DNA of 64,000 nucleotides from Subsaxibacter sp. CAU 1640 (GTDB lineage: Bacteria; Bacteroidota; Bacteroidia; Flavobacteriales; Flavobacteriaceae): contig NZ_JALNMI010000001.1 in assembly GCF_023156585.1 (NCBI RefSeq), positions 62,001-126,000 on the forward strand, given 5' to 3'. The position numbers were made by a program, and so were the translations under genes. Under the pieces are notes generated by a model. That model saw only the letters and a program-made list of their open reading frames with translations, made no database searches and had not been told where the DNA came from. This document shows positions 8,339-17,900 of the stretch, one piece after another (position 1 is the stretch's first letter; each line of letters begins with the position of its first letter).

Positions 8339-9628
8339 CTAGTCCTCATCTAGGATTTTAAGAGAAACTAAATCTATTTTTGTAGTCGTTACTTCCAGAA
8401 TGGTAAATAGAAATTTTTCTATTAGTACTTGGTCATTCACTTGAGGAATTTCTTCAGTTTCATCGACAATCAATCCGCCCAGTGTTTCATAGGTATCACT
8501 TTCTGGGAGATCCAATTTATAAGTTTCATTGATGTAGTCAACTTCCAACCTTGCTGAAAATTTATAGTTGCTTTCATCAATTTTTTCCTCAATCAATTCT
8601 ACAGTATCATGTTCATCTTCAATTTCACCTACCAATTCCTCAACTATATCTTCCACTGTAATAATCCCCGAAGTTCCACCGTATTCATCAATAACAATGG
8701 AAATACTTTTTCGCTTTTTTGTGAGCAAATTCAGTACATCCTTGACAAGCATTGTCTCTGGCACAAACTCAACTGGCATCACAATCGACTTGATGGATTT
8801 TGGCTTTTTAAACAATTCAAAAGAGTGCACATAACCTAAAATATCATCGATTGAGTCTTTGTAAACCACAATTTTTGACATTCCTGTTGAAGTGAACAAG
8901 GCGCTCAAATCTTTGATAGAATCCTCTATATCAACAGCTACAATTTCGGTACGAGGAATCATGACTTCTCGCGACTTGACTTCAGAAAATTCAAGCGCAT
9001 TTTGAAAAATCTGTATTTCGCTGTCTATTTCATCATGTTCTTCAACAGATTCCATTTGTTCGCTGATGTAATTGCCAAGCTCTACTTTTGTCATTGCCAA
9101 TTGCACGTCGTCATCGTGACCTTTAAATAAGTATTTTATAACAATGTTTGAAATCCAAATGACAAAATCTGAAATGTACCAAAACATAAGATAAAAAATG
9201 TATGCTGGTATCGCCAATAGTTTTAATAAAGTGTTGGCATATATTTGAAAAAATACTTTTGGCAAGAATTCCGCAGTAATAAGAATAATGAGTGTTGAAA
9301 TGATGGTTTGTGTCAACAAACTCAAATCATTCAATAAGTAATTCAAAAAATCATAGTTGGTTGGCAGCATAGATTTGAACCAAGCAACCAGCTTATCTCC
9401 CATCAAAAAACCGTAAACAACCAATGCAATATTGTTGCCGATGAGCATGGTTGCAATAAATTTGGAAGGCTTTTCGGTAATTTTGGATAGTACGGCAGAA
9501 AGAACACCACTTTGCTTCTTCTCAATCTCTATATGAATCTTATTTGAAGACACATAGGCAATTTCCATACCTGAAAAAAAGGCCGATAGAATTAATGATA
9601 AAATAATGATTAACAAATAGACATCCAT
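8339..9628 (-). CDS. CNNM/CorC-HlyC family membrane protein (DUF21, CBS pair, CorC_HlyC)
   Basis: A 429-residue integral membrane protein. An N-terminal DUF21 domain has four hydrophobic segments (residues 1-180, with SAFFSGMEIAYVSSNK). A tandem CBS domain follows (~200-325; VMIPRTEIVAVD, then IVIDEYGGTSGIITVEDIVEELVGEI). The C-terminal CorC_HlyC domain ends in VSLKILDED. Such proteins are linked to Mg2+/Co2+ transport or to its sensing through CBS-bound nucleotides. GldE of the gliding machinery has the same layout, but the gldD/ssb/mutY context expected for gldE is absent, so I do not call it GldE. The start lies 3 bp after the stop of the upstream small membrane protein, so the two are surely one operon. 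Confidence 0.88.
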   Translation of the reverse strand: MDVYLLIIILSLILSAFFSGMEIAYVSSNKIHIEIEKKQSGVLSAVLSKITEKPSKFIATMLIGNNIALVVYGFLMGDKLVAWFKSMLPTNYDFLNYLLNDLSLLTQTIISTLIILITAEFLPKVFFQIYANTLLKLLAIPAYIFYLMFWYISDFVIWISNIVIKYLFKGHDDDVQLAMTKVELGNYISEQMESVEEHDEIDSEIQIFQNALEFSEVKSREVMIPRTEIVAVDIEDSIKDLSALFTSTGMSKIVVYKDSIDDILGYVHSFELFKKPKSIKSIVMPVEFVPETMLVKDVLNLLTKKRKSISIVIDEYGGTSGIITVEDIVEELVGEIEDEHDTVELIEEKIDESNYKFSARLEVDYINETYKLDLPESDTYETLGGLIVDETEEIPQVNDQVLIEKFLFTILEVTTTKIDLVSLKILDED

Positions 9629-9631
9629 GAT

Positions 9632-9823
9632 CTATTTCTTGTTTCTATCTTCGAACCGCTTCATGAAGTTCTTTTTGAAAAAGTACATAAAAACTGCAAG
9701 AACAGCAAAAAACATCAGCATATATGCCCTATTTCTATCTATATTCCAGTTTCTGTAAGTTTCATAAAGAAAGAAAACAGCAATGAATAAATAAGCATAT
9801 TGGAAAAATTTTTGAAGTTTCAT
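9632..9823 (-). CDS. Small two-helix membrane protein
   Basis: A 63-residue protein with two hydrophobic helices (about 9-20 and 34-48) and a basic C-terminus (KKNFMKRFEDRNKK). Its place between lptC and the CNNM gene, with a 3-bp gap to the latter, supports it being real. No function can be inferred beyond membrane location. A -7-like element at 9844-9851 lies just upstream, inside the end of lptC, and may start a shorter transcript here. Confidence 0.7.
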   Translation of the reverse strand: MKLQKFFQYAYLFIAVFFLYETYRNWNIDRNRAYMLMFFAVLAVFMYFFKKNFMKRFEDRNKK

Positions 9824-9843
9824 GTTGAAAATTTATAATTGGG

Positions 9844-9851
9844 CAAATATA
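9844..9851 (-). promoter_or_regulatory. Possible internal -7 element (TATATTTG, minus strand)
   Basis: CAAATATA on the plus strand reads TATATTTG on the minus strand, about 20 bp before the start of the small membrane protein at 9823. No -33 element is seen at the usual spacing. Confidence 0.35.
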
Positions 9852-9856
9852 ACCAA

Positions 9857-10408
9857 TTATTCATCCAAATAGATTATCCCAGTTACTTCCAAAGCTTCAA
9901 AATGCTTAAAATCTTTGTCGGAATTAAAACCATTGCCAGTAATGATTTTGGTGGGTGATACCATCTTGAAAGCTTCGTTTGTGAAAATCTGCTCATTCTT
10001 TTGATCGTAGTAGAGCTGATTTGCAAAAATACTATCTCCTTGCTGTGTGATTATAATGACATTATCCTGTAAATCAATCAGATCATTCTGGTCGTAAGAG
10101 ATAGCATAGTCTGAAAGAATTGTGCTCTGGCGGCCTTTGTCATAAAGCATCAGTTTGATGCCTTCGGGAAACTCTGTGAAGGCAAATTGACGGTTTGAAA
10201 AATCCTTCATTTTCGGGCTCAAAAGATTGGCCTTAACCTTACCGGAATCTGTGTATTTTAAATTGATATGCTCTGCAATACCTATCGGCTCATTTTGTAA
10301 AACTCCTATTTGCTGAATTTCCTTAAAATTGTCTTTACATGAAAAAAACATAGTCACAACGATGGCTGTGACTATGCTTTTAATTATATGTGAATTTTTA
10401 ACTATCAT
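9857..10408 (-). CDS. lptC: LptC-like LPS export component
   Basis: A 183-residue protein with an N-terminal lipoprotein-like signal (VTAIVVTMFFSCKD) rather than the single anchor helix of enterobacterial LptC. The rest is beta-jellyroll-like: LKYTDSGKVKANLLSPKMKDFSN, LSDYAISYDQNDLIDLQDNVIIITQQGDSI and KIITGNGFNSDKDFKHFEALEVTG. This matches the DUF1239/LptC family, which passes LPS from LptBFG toward LptA in the periplasm. It begins directly after the stop of the TPR gene with no gap, a common order in flavobacteria. Confidence 0.88.
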   Translation of the reverse strand: MIVKNSHIIKSIVTAIVVTMFFSCKDNFKEIQQIGVLQNEPIGIAEHINLKYTDSGKVKANLLSPKMKDFSNRQFAFTEFPEGIKLMLYDKGRQSTILSDYAISYDQNDLIDLQDNVIIITQQGDSIFANQLYYDQKNEQIFTNEAFKMVSPTKIITGNGFNSDKDFKHFEALEVTGIIYLDE

Positions 10409-11791
10409 TTATAGTTTAGGAACTGTAACGCTCATACCAATCCAGCATCCAATTCTGATGGTTGTTCCTTCACAAGAACATCCAAATATATCTTGTCTAG
10501 ATGGCGCTTTACCTTCATAACTTGCTGCCAATTGATTTGCATATGAAGAGATGCTCCCATCAACTTTTGCAGCCTTACGAGCTTCCGCAGCAGCTAACCA
10601 ATATACCGCTCTTTTGTTAAATACTGTATCTCCACAGTCGTTAGCACTTGCAGCATACATTTGTGCAATTTCCAAATAAGCTCTACCCATTGAAGGACTC
10701 AAACTCAAGGCTTTTTGGAAGTAACTTCTGGCAGAACCATATTGACCTTTCTTTCTTAAGCTTTTTCCAATATCGTAAGCTCTTTTAGCTTTTTTCAAAG
10801 GATCTGTTTCTAACTCATAAGCTTCATCCAAATATTTATTACCTTCTGATGTTTTACCTTGAGAGAACAATAAGTTCGCCACAAAATATTTCGTGTCAGC
10901 AGATGGAGCAGCGGCATCGTAAGCCTTTACCAATGTGGTGTATAATGGATCTTCTGTACATTCTTTGTTGTACATTCGACTTACAGCTCTTTGCAACCAT
11001 TCAGAATCAGTCTTATTAGCCTCAAAATCTCTTTTATAAAGTGGAATCAACACCTCACAGTTGGCAAGTTGTCCCAATTTAGTATCCATACTTGTGGAAA
11101 TATTATTATAGTTTTCCAAGTAGCTCTCATAAGAAGTTTTGTATTGTTGTTCTTTAGAAGTTAAGGCTGTTCCAGCTTCTTCTTTCTCCACAAGTGGATT
11201 CATCAACAAAGTATAATTATCAGTCTCTTTACTTATTTTATCACTTACATCATCATATTTATCAAACACAGCTTGTACTTCAACTTCTTTAGCGTCATGC
11301 ATATCCACTACTGTAGAAAAATAAATGTAAAGTGCTCTCGGACTTTTAAAGTTTTCTAAATCTTCATTGTAAGCTCTGTCCAACATGTCATAAATTTGTT
11401 TGTTGGTTGCTTTCAGGTCTTGTCTATAATCGTACATCAATTCACCTTTGTCACTCAAAACACCACCTTTTGTATAGTGAGACGGAAAATTGACCACAGC
11501 TTCATCCCAAAGCTTCATAAGGTCATTCAAGTAACCTACCTTTTCCGTACCAGTAGAGTTTTCAATTTTATGCTTTAGGATTTTCTCGCCATAAGCATAA
11601 ATAGCTCTATTGAACTTTGGACATTTACTTCTTACTTTCATCCATGGTCCATAAGCCTCGTTAAATTTTTGACTCTTGTAGTAATCGGTAAAGATTGTTA
11701 AGTTAGTCATGCACTCTTCATCTTGCTGAGCAAAACTTTGGCCAAAACCAAACAAAAAGGCTGCAACTACTAAAATAATTCTTGTTTTCAT
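10409..11791 (-). CDS. Secreted tetratricopeptide-repeat protein
   Basis: A 460-residue periplasmic or secreted protein with a signal peptide MKTRIILVVAAFLFGFGQSF, so I start it at 11791. An ATG at 11803 and a longer frame to 11845, overlapping the upstream gene, are less likely. It contains helical TPR-like repeats, clearest near the C-terminus: AKRAYDIGKSLRKKGQYGSA followed by SYFQKALSLSPSMGRAYLEIAQMYA. It ends in a Cys-containing tail with IFGCSCEGTTIRIGC. It sits between an outer-membrane barrel gene and lptC in a compact operon, so a role in envelope assembly is plausible but unproven. Confidence 0.8.
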   Translation of the reverse strand: MKTRIILVVAAFLFGFGQSFAQQDEECMTNLTIFTDYYKSQKFNEAYGPWMKVRSKCPKFNRAIYAYGEKILKHKIENSTGTEKVGYLNDLMKLWDEAVVNFPSHYTKGGVLSDKGELMYDYRQDLKATNKQIYDMLDRAYNEDLENFKSPRALYIYFSTVVDMHDAKEVEVQAVFDKYDDVSDKISKETDNYTLLMNPLVEKEEAGTALTSKEQQYKTSYESYLENYNNISTSMDTKLGQLANCEVLIPLYKRDFEANKTDSEWLQRAVSRMYNKECTEDPLYTTLVKAYDAAAPSADTKYFVANLLFSQGKTSEGNKYLDEAYELETDPLKKAKRAYDIGKSLRKKGQYGSARSYFQKALSLSPSMGRAYLEIAQMYAASANDCGDTVFNKRAVYWLAAAEARKAAKVDGSISSYANQLAASYEGKAPSRQDIFGCSCEGTTIRIGCWIGMSVTVPKL

Positions 11792-11810
11792 CGTGTTATT
11801 CATTATATAA

Positions 11811-13118
11811 TTAATCGTACTTTCTCTTTTGGAACCATCTATCATTTAAAGATAAACTAAATTGAAGGTTTATAAAATTCTCTTGAATTAAATTTTGGTT
11901 AGTGGTTCCACGCTTTCCAAACTCTAGACCAATGTTTCCATTTGAAAAAAATCCTCCTATTGGTAATCCTAATCCAAAAGACATGCCAAACTCTTTTATA
12001 GCTTCATTATTAATCTCTAAACCGGTATGGTCAAAATGTAATCCAGCTCTATAAGTTACTCTCTTCCAGTATTTTGAAAATGAATCATAATCAGGAATAT
12101 AAAAACCACCAATAGCCATCGTTGATGCATTTACAAATTTTGCATTGGTAACACTAAAAATTGGGTTTGAGAATTTACTGGTATTTTGAAATGTAAATTC
12201 TGTTCCTATAAACCATTTCTTTGGCTGGCCAACACCTGCACCAAATGATACTCTCGACGGCAACGTTAGATCAGTTGATTTTAAACCATCACCTTCAAGA
12301 TCCGCATCAACCGTATTGATAACAAATTCTTGTCCTGTTAGGGAGTTGATTACAATTGTGGAAAAAGATCGAGTGTTATTTGATGAAAGCGTACTCTTTG
12401 GAGCATATGTAAAACCCGATGACAGTTGCAGCTTCTCATTGAGCATAGTTTTATAGCTCACACCAAAATTGATATTCAACCCGCTTAAATCAGACCTATT
12501 ATCTTCTCTTGATTGATATTGAACCAACTCACCGTCTCCACCATAAACAAAGGCAATCGCGCTATTTTGAATATTTCCAAAATTATAGCTAGCGTCAACA
12601 CCTAGACTCAAATCATCGTTGATCTTATAACCAAAACCTATAAAAGCCTTATTGACGCCCCCTTCTCCTCTATATCGATTTGATATTTTACCGTCAGAAT
12701 TACTTGCTTCCAACTTATATCCTACAGAAGTGTATGGCAGCAAACCAAAACCTAAACCAAAATCACCTAAAGGAATATTTAAAGCGAAATAATCAAACGT
12801 TGTGGTATTGGCTCTATCGCTACCAGAATTACTCTTTAGACCTATCGAGCTATAACTTCCACCTATTGCAAACTTCACCGGTCTGCTTTCGTCATTATAT
12901 AATTTTAGATTAGGCCCAACATAGCTTGCAGGATTTCTTAAGTTGACATGGATACTATCGGTAAAGATGCTTAAGCCTCCCATACTTCTATTTTCAACTG
13001 TACCTTTAAACTTTAGACTACCTATTCCGTAGAACGAATAAGGAGACGCTACACCTTCTTGAGCATGCGATTGAAATGCAAGAACAGCTATGAAAACTAC
13101 CAGAAGTCTTTTTATCAT
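11811..13118 (-). CDS. Outer-membrane beta-barrel protein
   Basis: A 435-residue protein with a signal peptide (MIKRLLVVFIAVLAFQSHAQ), then SPYSFYGIGSLKFKGTVENRSMGG, which is a conserved N-terminal stretch of a Bacteroidota barrel family distantly related to FadL/OmpP1 transporters. The rest alternates short amphipathic strands ending in aromatic residues (FGLGFGLLPYTSVGYKL, LSLGVDASYNFG). It ends in a strand followed by a short basic tail. Its start overlaps the coaX stop by one base (TAATG), indicating coupling. The substrate is unknown. Confidence 0.82.
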   Translation of the reverse strand: MIKRLLVVFIAVLAFQSHAQEGVASPYSFYGIGSLKFKGTVENRSMGGLSIFTDSIHVNLRNPASYVGPNLKLYNDESRPVKFAIGGSYSSIGLKSNSGSDRANTTTFDYFALNIPLGDFGLGFGLLPYTSVGYKLEASNSDGKISNRYRGEGGVNKAFIGFGYKINDDLSLGVDASYNFGNIQNSAIAFVYGGDGELVQYQSREDNRSDLSGLNINFGVSYKTMLNEKLQLSSGFTYAPKSTLSSNNTRSFSTIVINSLTGQEFVINTVDADLEGDGLKSTDLTLPSRVSFGAGVGQPKKWFIGTEFTFQNTSKFSNPIFSVTNAKFVNASTMAIGGFYIPDYDSFSKYWKRVTYRAGLHFDHTGLEINNEAIKEFGMSFGLGLPIGGFFSNGNIGLEFGKRGTTNQNLIQENFINLQFSLSLNDRWFQKRKYD

Positions 13119-13846
13119 TAGTGAGAATTAAATTCTAGAATAAAATTCAAACCTTCCAAAAGAAAATTTGAGTTGGCAAATATGCTATTTTTTAATTGTT
13201 TTGACAAGAAATTGGCGTCACCGCCTGTTAAAATAACTGTTAAATCTTCATATTCTTCGCGATATTCATCAATCATACCGTCAATTTCTTTCAAAACACC
13301 AAACACAACACCAGAATGAATCGAGCTCATTGTACTGTTGCCAATCAATTGATTTGGCATTTCGATATCTAATAACGGTAAATTTGCCGTTAGATTATTT
13401 AAAGCTGTATAGCGCATCCTAATCCCAGGAGAAATTGCACCGCCTAAATAGTCATTGTTTTGTGTCACAAAATCATAAGTAATGCAAGTTCCCGCATCAA
13501 TAATCAAGACATTGGAACTCGGAAATTGTTGCACAGATGCACTTACCAAGGCGATTCTATCAACACCAAGTGTTCTCGGTGTAGCATATAAATTTTTAAA
13601 TGGAATATGGACCTCGTGGTTTAACACGAGCATTTCCAATTTTGAAGCCATTATCTTAAATATGGTATCATCCAATTTTCCTACGGAACAAATAATTCCT
13701 TTCTCTATCGATATGTTTTCTTGGAGAATAGCATCAAATGTTTCAAGCACATTTTCATGCCTTGTATCTTCTTTTTTTAATATTCTATTCTTTTGAAAAA
13801 TAGCAAATTTCACAAAAGTATTACCAACATCTATTATAAGGTTCAT
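13118..13846 (-). CDS. coaX: Type III pantothenate kinase
   Basis: Phosphorylates pantothenate in the first committed step of coenzyme A synthesis (EC 2.7.1.33). The 242 residues show the type III hallmarks: the phosphate loop LIIDVGNTFVKFAIF at the start, TLGVDRIALVSA in the middle, VLIIDAGTCITYDFV with the catalytic aspartate, GGAISPGIRMR, and VILTGGDA near the end. It heads the minus-strand operon and is divergent from tRNA-Phe. The TAATG overlap with the next gene suggests polycistronic translation. Confidence 0.95.
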   Translation of the reverse strand: MNLIIDVGNTFVKFAIFQKNRILKKEDTRHENVLETFDAILQENISIEKGIICSVGKLDDTIFKIMASKLEMLVLNHEVHIPFKNLYATPRTLGVDRIALVSASVQQFPSSNVLIIDAGTCITYDFVTQNNDYLGGAISPGIRMRYTALNNLTANLPLLDIEMPNQLIGNSTMSSIHSGVVFGVLKEIDGMIDEYREEYEDLTVILTGGDANFLSKQLKNSIFANSNFLLEGLNFILEFNSH

Positions 13847-13898
13847 GAGTAAAATGAAAGCTGTAAATTTACAAAAAGGAATTTTTATATATTTTCGT

Positions 13899-13929
13899 TT
13901 TGTGAATTATAAAATTGAGTATATATTTG
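13899..13929 (+). promoter_or_regulatory. Consensus Bacteroidota promoter of tRNA-Phe
   Basis: TTTG at 13899-13902, then exactly 19 bp, then TATATTTG at 13922-13929. Both match the -33/-7 consensus (TTTG, N19, TAnnTTTG). Transcription should begin near 13936, a dozen bases before the mature tRNA. Confidence 0.8.
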
Positions 13930-13948
13930 CATCCGCATTTAAGCAACT

Positions 13949-14021
13949 GGTACCTTAGCTCAGTTGGTAGAGCAAAGGACTGAAAATCCTTGTGTCCCTG
14001 GTTCGATTCCTGGAGGTACCA
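13949..14021 (+). tRNA. tRNA-Phe (GAA)
   Basis: A 73-nt cloverleaf: acceptor GGTACCT/AGGTACC with discriminator A, D arm GCTC..GAGC, anticodon stem AAGGA/TCCTT around loop CTGAAAA (anticodon GAA), a 5-nt variable loop, and T arm with loop TTCGATT. CCA is not encoded (the next bases are CCT). The T stem CCTGG/CCTGG has one central T-T mismatch; all other arms are perfect. A consensus promoter precedes it and a hairpin terminator follows. Confidence 0.97.
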
Positions 14022-14026
14022 CCTTA

Positions 14027-14057
14027 AGAACCGCAACTTTAATAGTTGCGGTTTTTT
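14027..14057 (+). terminator. Terminator of tRNA-Phe
   Basis: AACCGCAACT / AGTTGCGGTT perfect 10-bp stem, loop TTAAT, then a T run, eight bases past the tRNA end. Confidence 0.9.
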
Positions 14058-14080
14058 ATTTCATGAAAGTTATGAAACCA

Positions 14081-14107
14081 AAAAAGCCCATTAGCTGGGC
14101 TTTTTTA
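14081..14107. terminator. Bidirectional terminator between tRNA-Phe and the fasciclin gene
   Basis: AAAAAGCCCA / TGGGCTTTTT stem with loop TTAGC. A and T runs flank it, so it works in both directions. It lies 17 bp past the stop of the minus-strand fasciclin gene. Confidence 0.85.
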
Positions 14108-14123
14108 TTGCAAATTCAAGCAT

Positions 14124-14774
14124 TTATTTTTTCGACATCAAAACCGTATCGATTACATATACAACACCGTTTGATGCAGGTTGATTACCAAGTACGACTT
14201 GAGCTTTTTTCCCAGTGGCGTCCTTAATGACATATTGGTCGCCATCCATCATCAAGGTTAATTCATCTCCCTTAACGGTCTTTACTTTGTAACTACCTTT
14301 ATTATTTTTGATAGCGTCTGCCAATTGTTCAGGACTTATTTTGCCTGGTAACACATGGTATTGTAGAACCTCTTTCAGCATTTGTTTGTTTTCTGGTTTC
14401 ATCAGCTCCTCACGTTTCTTCTCTGGCAACTTTTCAAAAGCATGATTGGATGGCGCAAACACTGTATAATTACCTGGTTCAGATAACATATTTGTCAAAT
14501 CAGCGGATTGAAGAGCTGTGACCAATGTAGTCAAATCTTCATTTTTCATTGCTTTTCCAGTAATGCTATTTGCTCTAGCTTCTTCTTTTGCTGCATTTTC
14601 TTTAGCTTCTCTCTCCAGTCGCTCCTGTTCAGCTTTTTTAGCTGATTCCATTTCTACTCTTTCGGCTTCAACACGTGCTTTATCTGCTTCTTTCTGTTCA
14701 TCCTTACATGACGTGAAAGTGAGAAAAATTGTAAGCAGAAATATTGTGACAATTTTCAAATCTTTAATTTTCAT
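14124..14774 (-). CDS. Fasciclin (FAS1) domain lipoprotein with a charged helical linker
   Basis: A 216-residue lipoprotein: a basic N-terminus, a hydrophobic signal and the lipobox FTSCKDE. Residues ~28-70 form a Lys/Glu/Ala-rich helix (coiled-coil-like). A FAS1 domain follows at ~75-216, with the H1 motif NYTVFAPSNHAFEKLP and the H2 motif ASNGVVYVIDTVLM. FAS1 domains mediate adhesion or matrix contact in the envelope. The charged stalk would hold the domain away from the membrane. The gene is monocistronic and divergent from tamB. Confidence 0.9.
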   Translation of the reverse strand: MKIKDLKIVTIFLLTIFLTFTSCKDEQKEADKARVEAERVEMESAKKAEQERLEREAKENAAKEEARANSITGKAMKNEDLTTLVTALQSADLTNMLSEPGNYTVFAPSNHAFEKLPEKKREELMKPENKQMLKEVLQYHVLPGKISPEQLADAIKNNKGSYKVKTVKGDELTLMMDGDQYVIKDATGKKAQVVLGNQPASNGVVYVIDTVLMSKK

Positions 14775-14951
14775 GATATTAGATTTTAAATGGTTATTAA
14801 TTTATATACGATCCTAAAATTTTAATGGTTTGATTGAGCTATTGGTTTAATAAAAAATTAACAGACATATAAGCACAAATACACCTCATTTTTATATGGA
14901 ATGAGGTACTAATTAAATCATAACGGCTTACCATTACACCAATTATTATGA

Positions 14952-14959
14952 TACATTTG
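14952..14959 (+). promoter_or_regulatory. -7 element (TACATTTG) for the tamB-tamA pair
   Basis: TACATTTG matches TAnnTTTG and ends 19 bp before the TTG start of tamB. Its position supports that upstream TTG rather than the internal ATG at codon 29. No clear -33 TTTG is seen. Confidence 0.5.
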
Positions 14960-14978
14960 TTTTAGCGATTGATTTTAC

Positions 14979-17900
14979 TTGGAAGATAACACTGAAATAA
15001 AAAACAATCAGACCCCAAGAAAGAGAAAGTTCCGTTGGCTTCGTTTTATGGGCAAGGTTATTCTTTGCCTCATTCTGCTCTTTGTCTTATTGGTATTTTT
15101 TTTAAGAAGTCCTTGGGGACAAGGTATCATTGTTGACAAAGTGGTCAATTATGTTTCAAAAAAGACCAACACCAAAGTCGAGATAGAAAAACTGTTCATC
15201 ACCTTTGATGGCGACATTCAATTGGATGGACTTTATCTTGAAGACAAAGCAGGTGATACGTTGATTTATTCCAAATCCCTTGAAGCCAATATGCCAATTT
15301 GGCCCATCATCACTGGAAAAGGCATTGGCGTTGATGAGCTTAAATGGGAAGGTGCAAGAGCAAATATCATTAGAAAAGATTCCACTTCTGGCTATAACTT
15401 TCAATTTTTGATAGATGCATTTGCAGCGAGAGATACGGTCGCTACTACCACACCAGTGAAACCTATGGATATTGTCTTGGGAAAATTCAATTTGAGCAAT
15501 ATCGATGTGGTTTATAATGATGCCGTCACAGGTATAGACAGTCGATTCAAAATCGGAGCGCTCTATGCCAAAATGAACAACACTGATTTGGAACAGATGG
15601 TTTTTGAGGTTGACGATGTCGAACTGTCAAATTCAAATATCAAGTTTGTCCAATCTCCTGTTCCGTCGTCTGAAGAGGAAGCGCCTTTGCCTTTTTTCTC
15701 TGTTGAAAATGTAAAATTGAACAATGTTAAAGTGGATTATGCGTCTTATGGCGATAGAATTGCAGCTAAATTAGATATCGGACAACTGGAAACGCAGATA
15801 CCGAAAGTAAATCTTCAAGAACAAGATTTTGAGATTGAAACCTTCAAACTCCATAACTCGACGATTGTGCTCAATACCGAAACGGAAAGTAACGCAATTA
15901 CTCAAAAGGTCGTGGAAGTCACTCAAGATATCAAAAAAGATATTCAAACTTTTGAATGGCCAGAAATTCGGTTCACCCTTGGTTCTGCAGATTTTCAAAA
16001 CAATAATTTTAGCTACTACGTCGGCAATGAACAAGCTCTTAAAGGGCAATTTAATCCAAACGCAATTGTATTATCAGAATTAAATTTTCAAGCCAATGAC
16101 GTTTCAATTAAGGACAAAACAGCCACCCTAAATATTGAAAACTCCACGTTCAAGGAAATTTCCGGATTCGATTTGAAGGAATTGCAATTGGTATTCAAAG
16201 CAACCGACAATGTTTTGACCGTCGATAATTTAAAAACAGCTTTGAATAACAATCGTTTACAAGGCGAAGTACGATTGGATTATCCTGCGCTTTCAAAGTT
16301 GATAGAAACACCTGAACAATCCAAAGTTGCAGTCAATATTCAAAATTTCCAAGTTTCATTGAATGATGCCTTCCTCATTCAACCAGAACTGAAAAAGAAT
16401 GCATACCTCAACACTTTAAGCAAAAAAATGTTGACTGGCACTACAAAGGCTGATGGCTACCTTTCAAATATCAACATTTCGAAAATGAACGTCAATTGGG
16501 GAAAATCTACTTCAATTTCTGCAAATGGAAACATCCAAAATGCGACAATTCCTGAAAATTTACAATTAAATATCCCAAGGTTTTCTGCTAAAACCAATCG
16601 GATTGATGTAACACAGTTTGTTGATGAAAATGAATTGAGCGTTCAACTTCCGGAAAGCATCCAATTGACTGGAAATGCAAAAGGAAATCTTGAAGATATT
16701 ACGACCAACACAACCCTTACCAGCTCACAAGGTGAGGTCGTTTTGAATGGACGTTTGAAAAACGGTTCTAACATTCAATTTGACACTGATATTGCCATCA
16801 ATAATTATGATTTAGGGCAATTGCTACAGAATGAACCGTTGGGAAATTTAAGTATGACTTTGAAAGCAAATGGAAGTGGTAAAACCATTAATAATTTGGA
16901 CGCTCAAGTGGAAGCCAATGTTTCCGATTTTACTTATAATTCTTATGAAGTCAAAGATTTAAAACTTCAAGGCGATATAAAGGATGGACGTGGAAATATC
17001 ACTTCTGATTATAAAGATTACAATCTGGATATGAGTTTGTACGCCACAGTGCAACTTGATTCAATTGCGCCTGAAGCCAATGCGGAATTGGACATCAGAG
17101 GTGCCGATTTAAAAGCTTTGGGATTGATGCAGCGTGAGGTTAAAACAGGAATGAAAGTGTTTGCCGATTTCAAAGGTAATGGCGAAAGTTATGATGTGGC
17201 TGCCATTGTGGATGATGGCGTAGTGGTTTATGACAACAAAACCTATTTGGTTGGCGACCTGAATGCTTTGGCGCACGTCAGACAGGACACTACATCTGTT
17301 TCAGTAAAAAATAAAGTGGTCGATTTGCTATTGCAATCTAACGCAGAGCCTCAAACGTTCAGCAAAGCGTTGCAACGGCATATCAAGAGTTATTTTTATC
17401 GGGATGAAGAAGTTCCAGACAGCATCACCAATCCAGTGAATCTCAAATTACAGGGCAAGATCATTCAAGCTCCAATTTTAAATGAAGTATTTCTGGTGAA
17501 TGTGGAAGATTTGGACACGATTAAAATCGATGTTGATTTTCACGAAAAAGAGCGACAACTCAAAGCGAACATTACAGCGCCACACATCAATTACAGTGGT
17601 TACGAGTTGGACAGTTTGGCCTTTATAATGGATACCGATAAGGAGAAATTTATTTTCGATTTAGGTTTCAATAATATTAAGGCTGGTCCGTTCAACATCA
17701 AGAAAACTAAAATTGAAGGGAATCAAGCCAACAACGAATTGTCATTGAACTTTCTCGCTTATGACGATGAAGAAAAGTTAATTCAAATTGCAAGCAAAAT
17801 CACCGGAAATCGTGAACTACTGCGATTTCACGTATTGCCAACCGATTTGATTTTGAACAAATCGCCTTGGAACACTCCAGCCACAAACGAAATTCTGATT

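Noticed and set aside
8339-9628. GldE gliding motility protein
   Set aside because: Same domain layout, but the expected gldD/ssb/mutY neighbourhood is missing; the general CNNM/CorC call is safer.
13949-14021. tRNA-Phe as a pseudo-tRNA because of the T-stem mismatch
   Set aside because: All other arms, the anticodon loop, the promoter and the terminator are intact.
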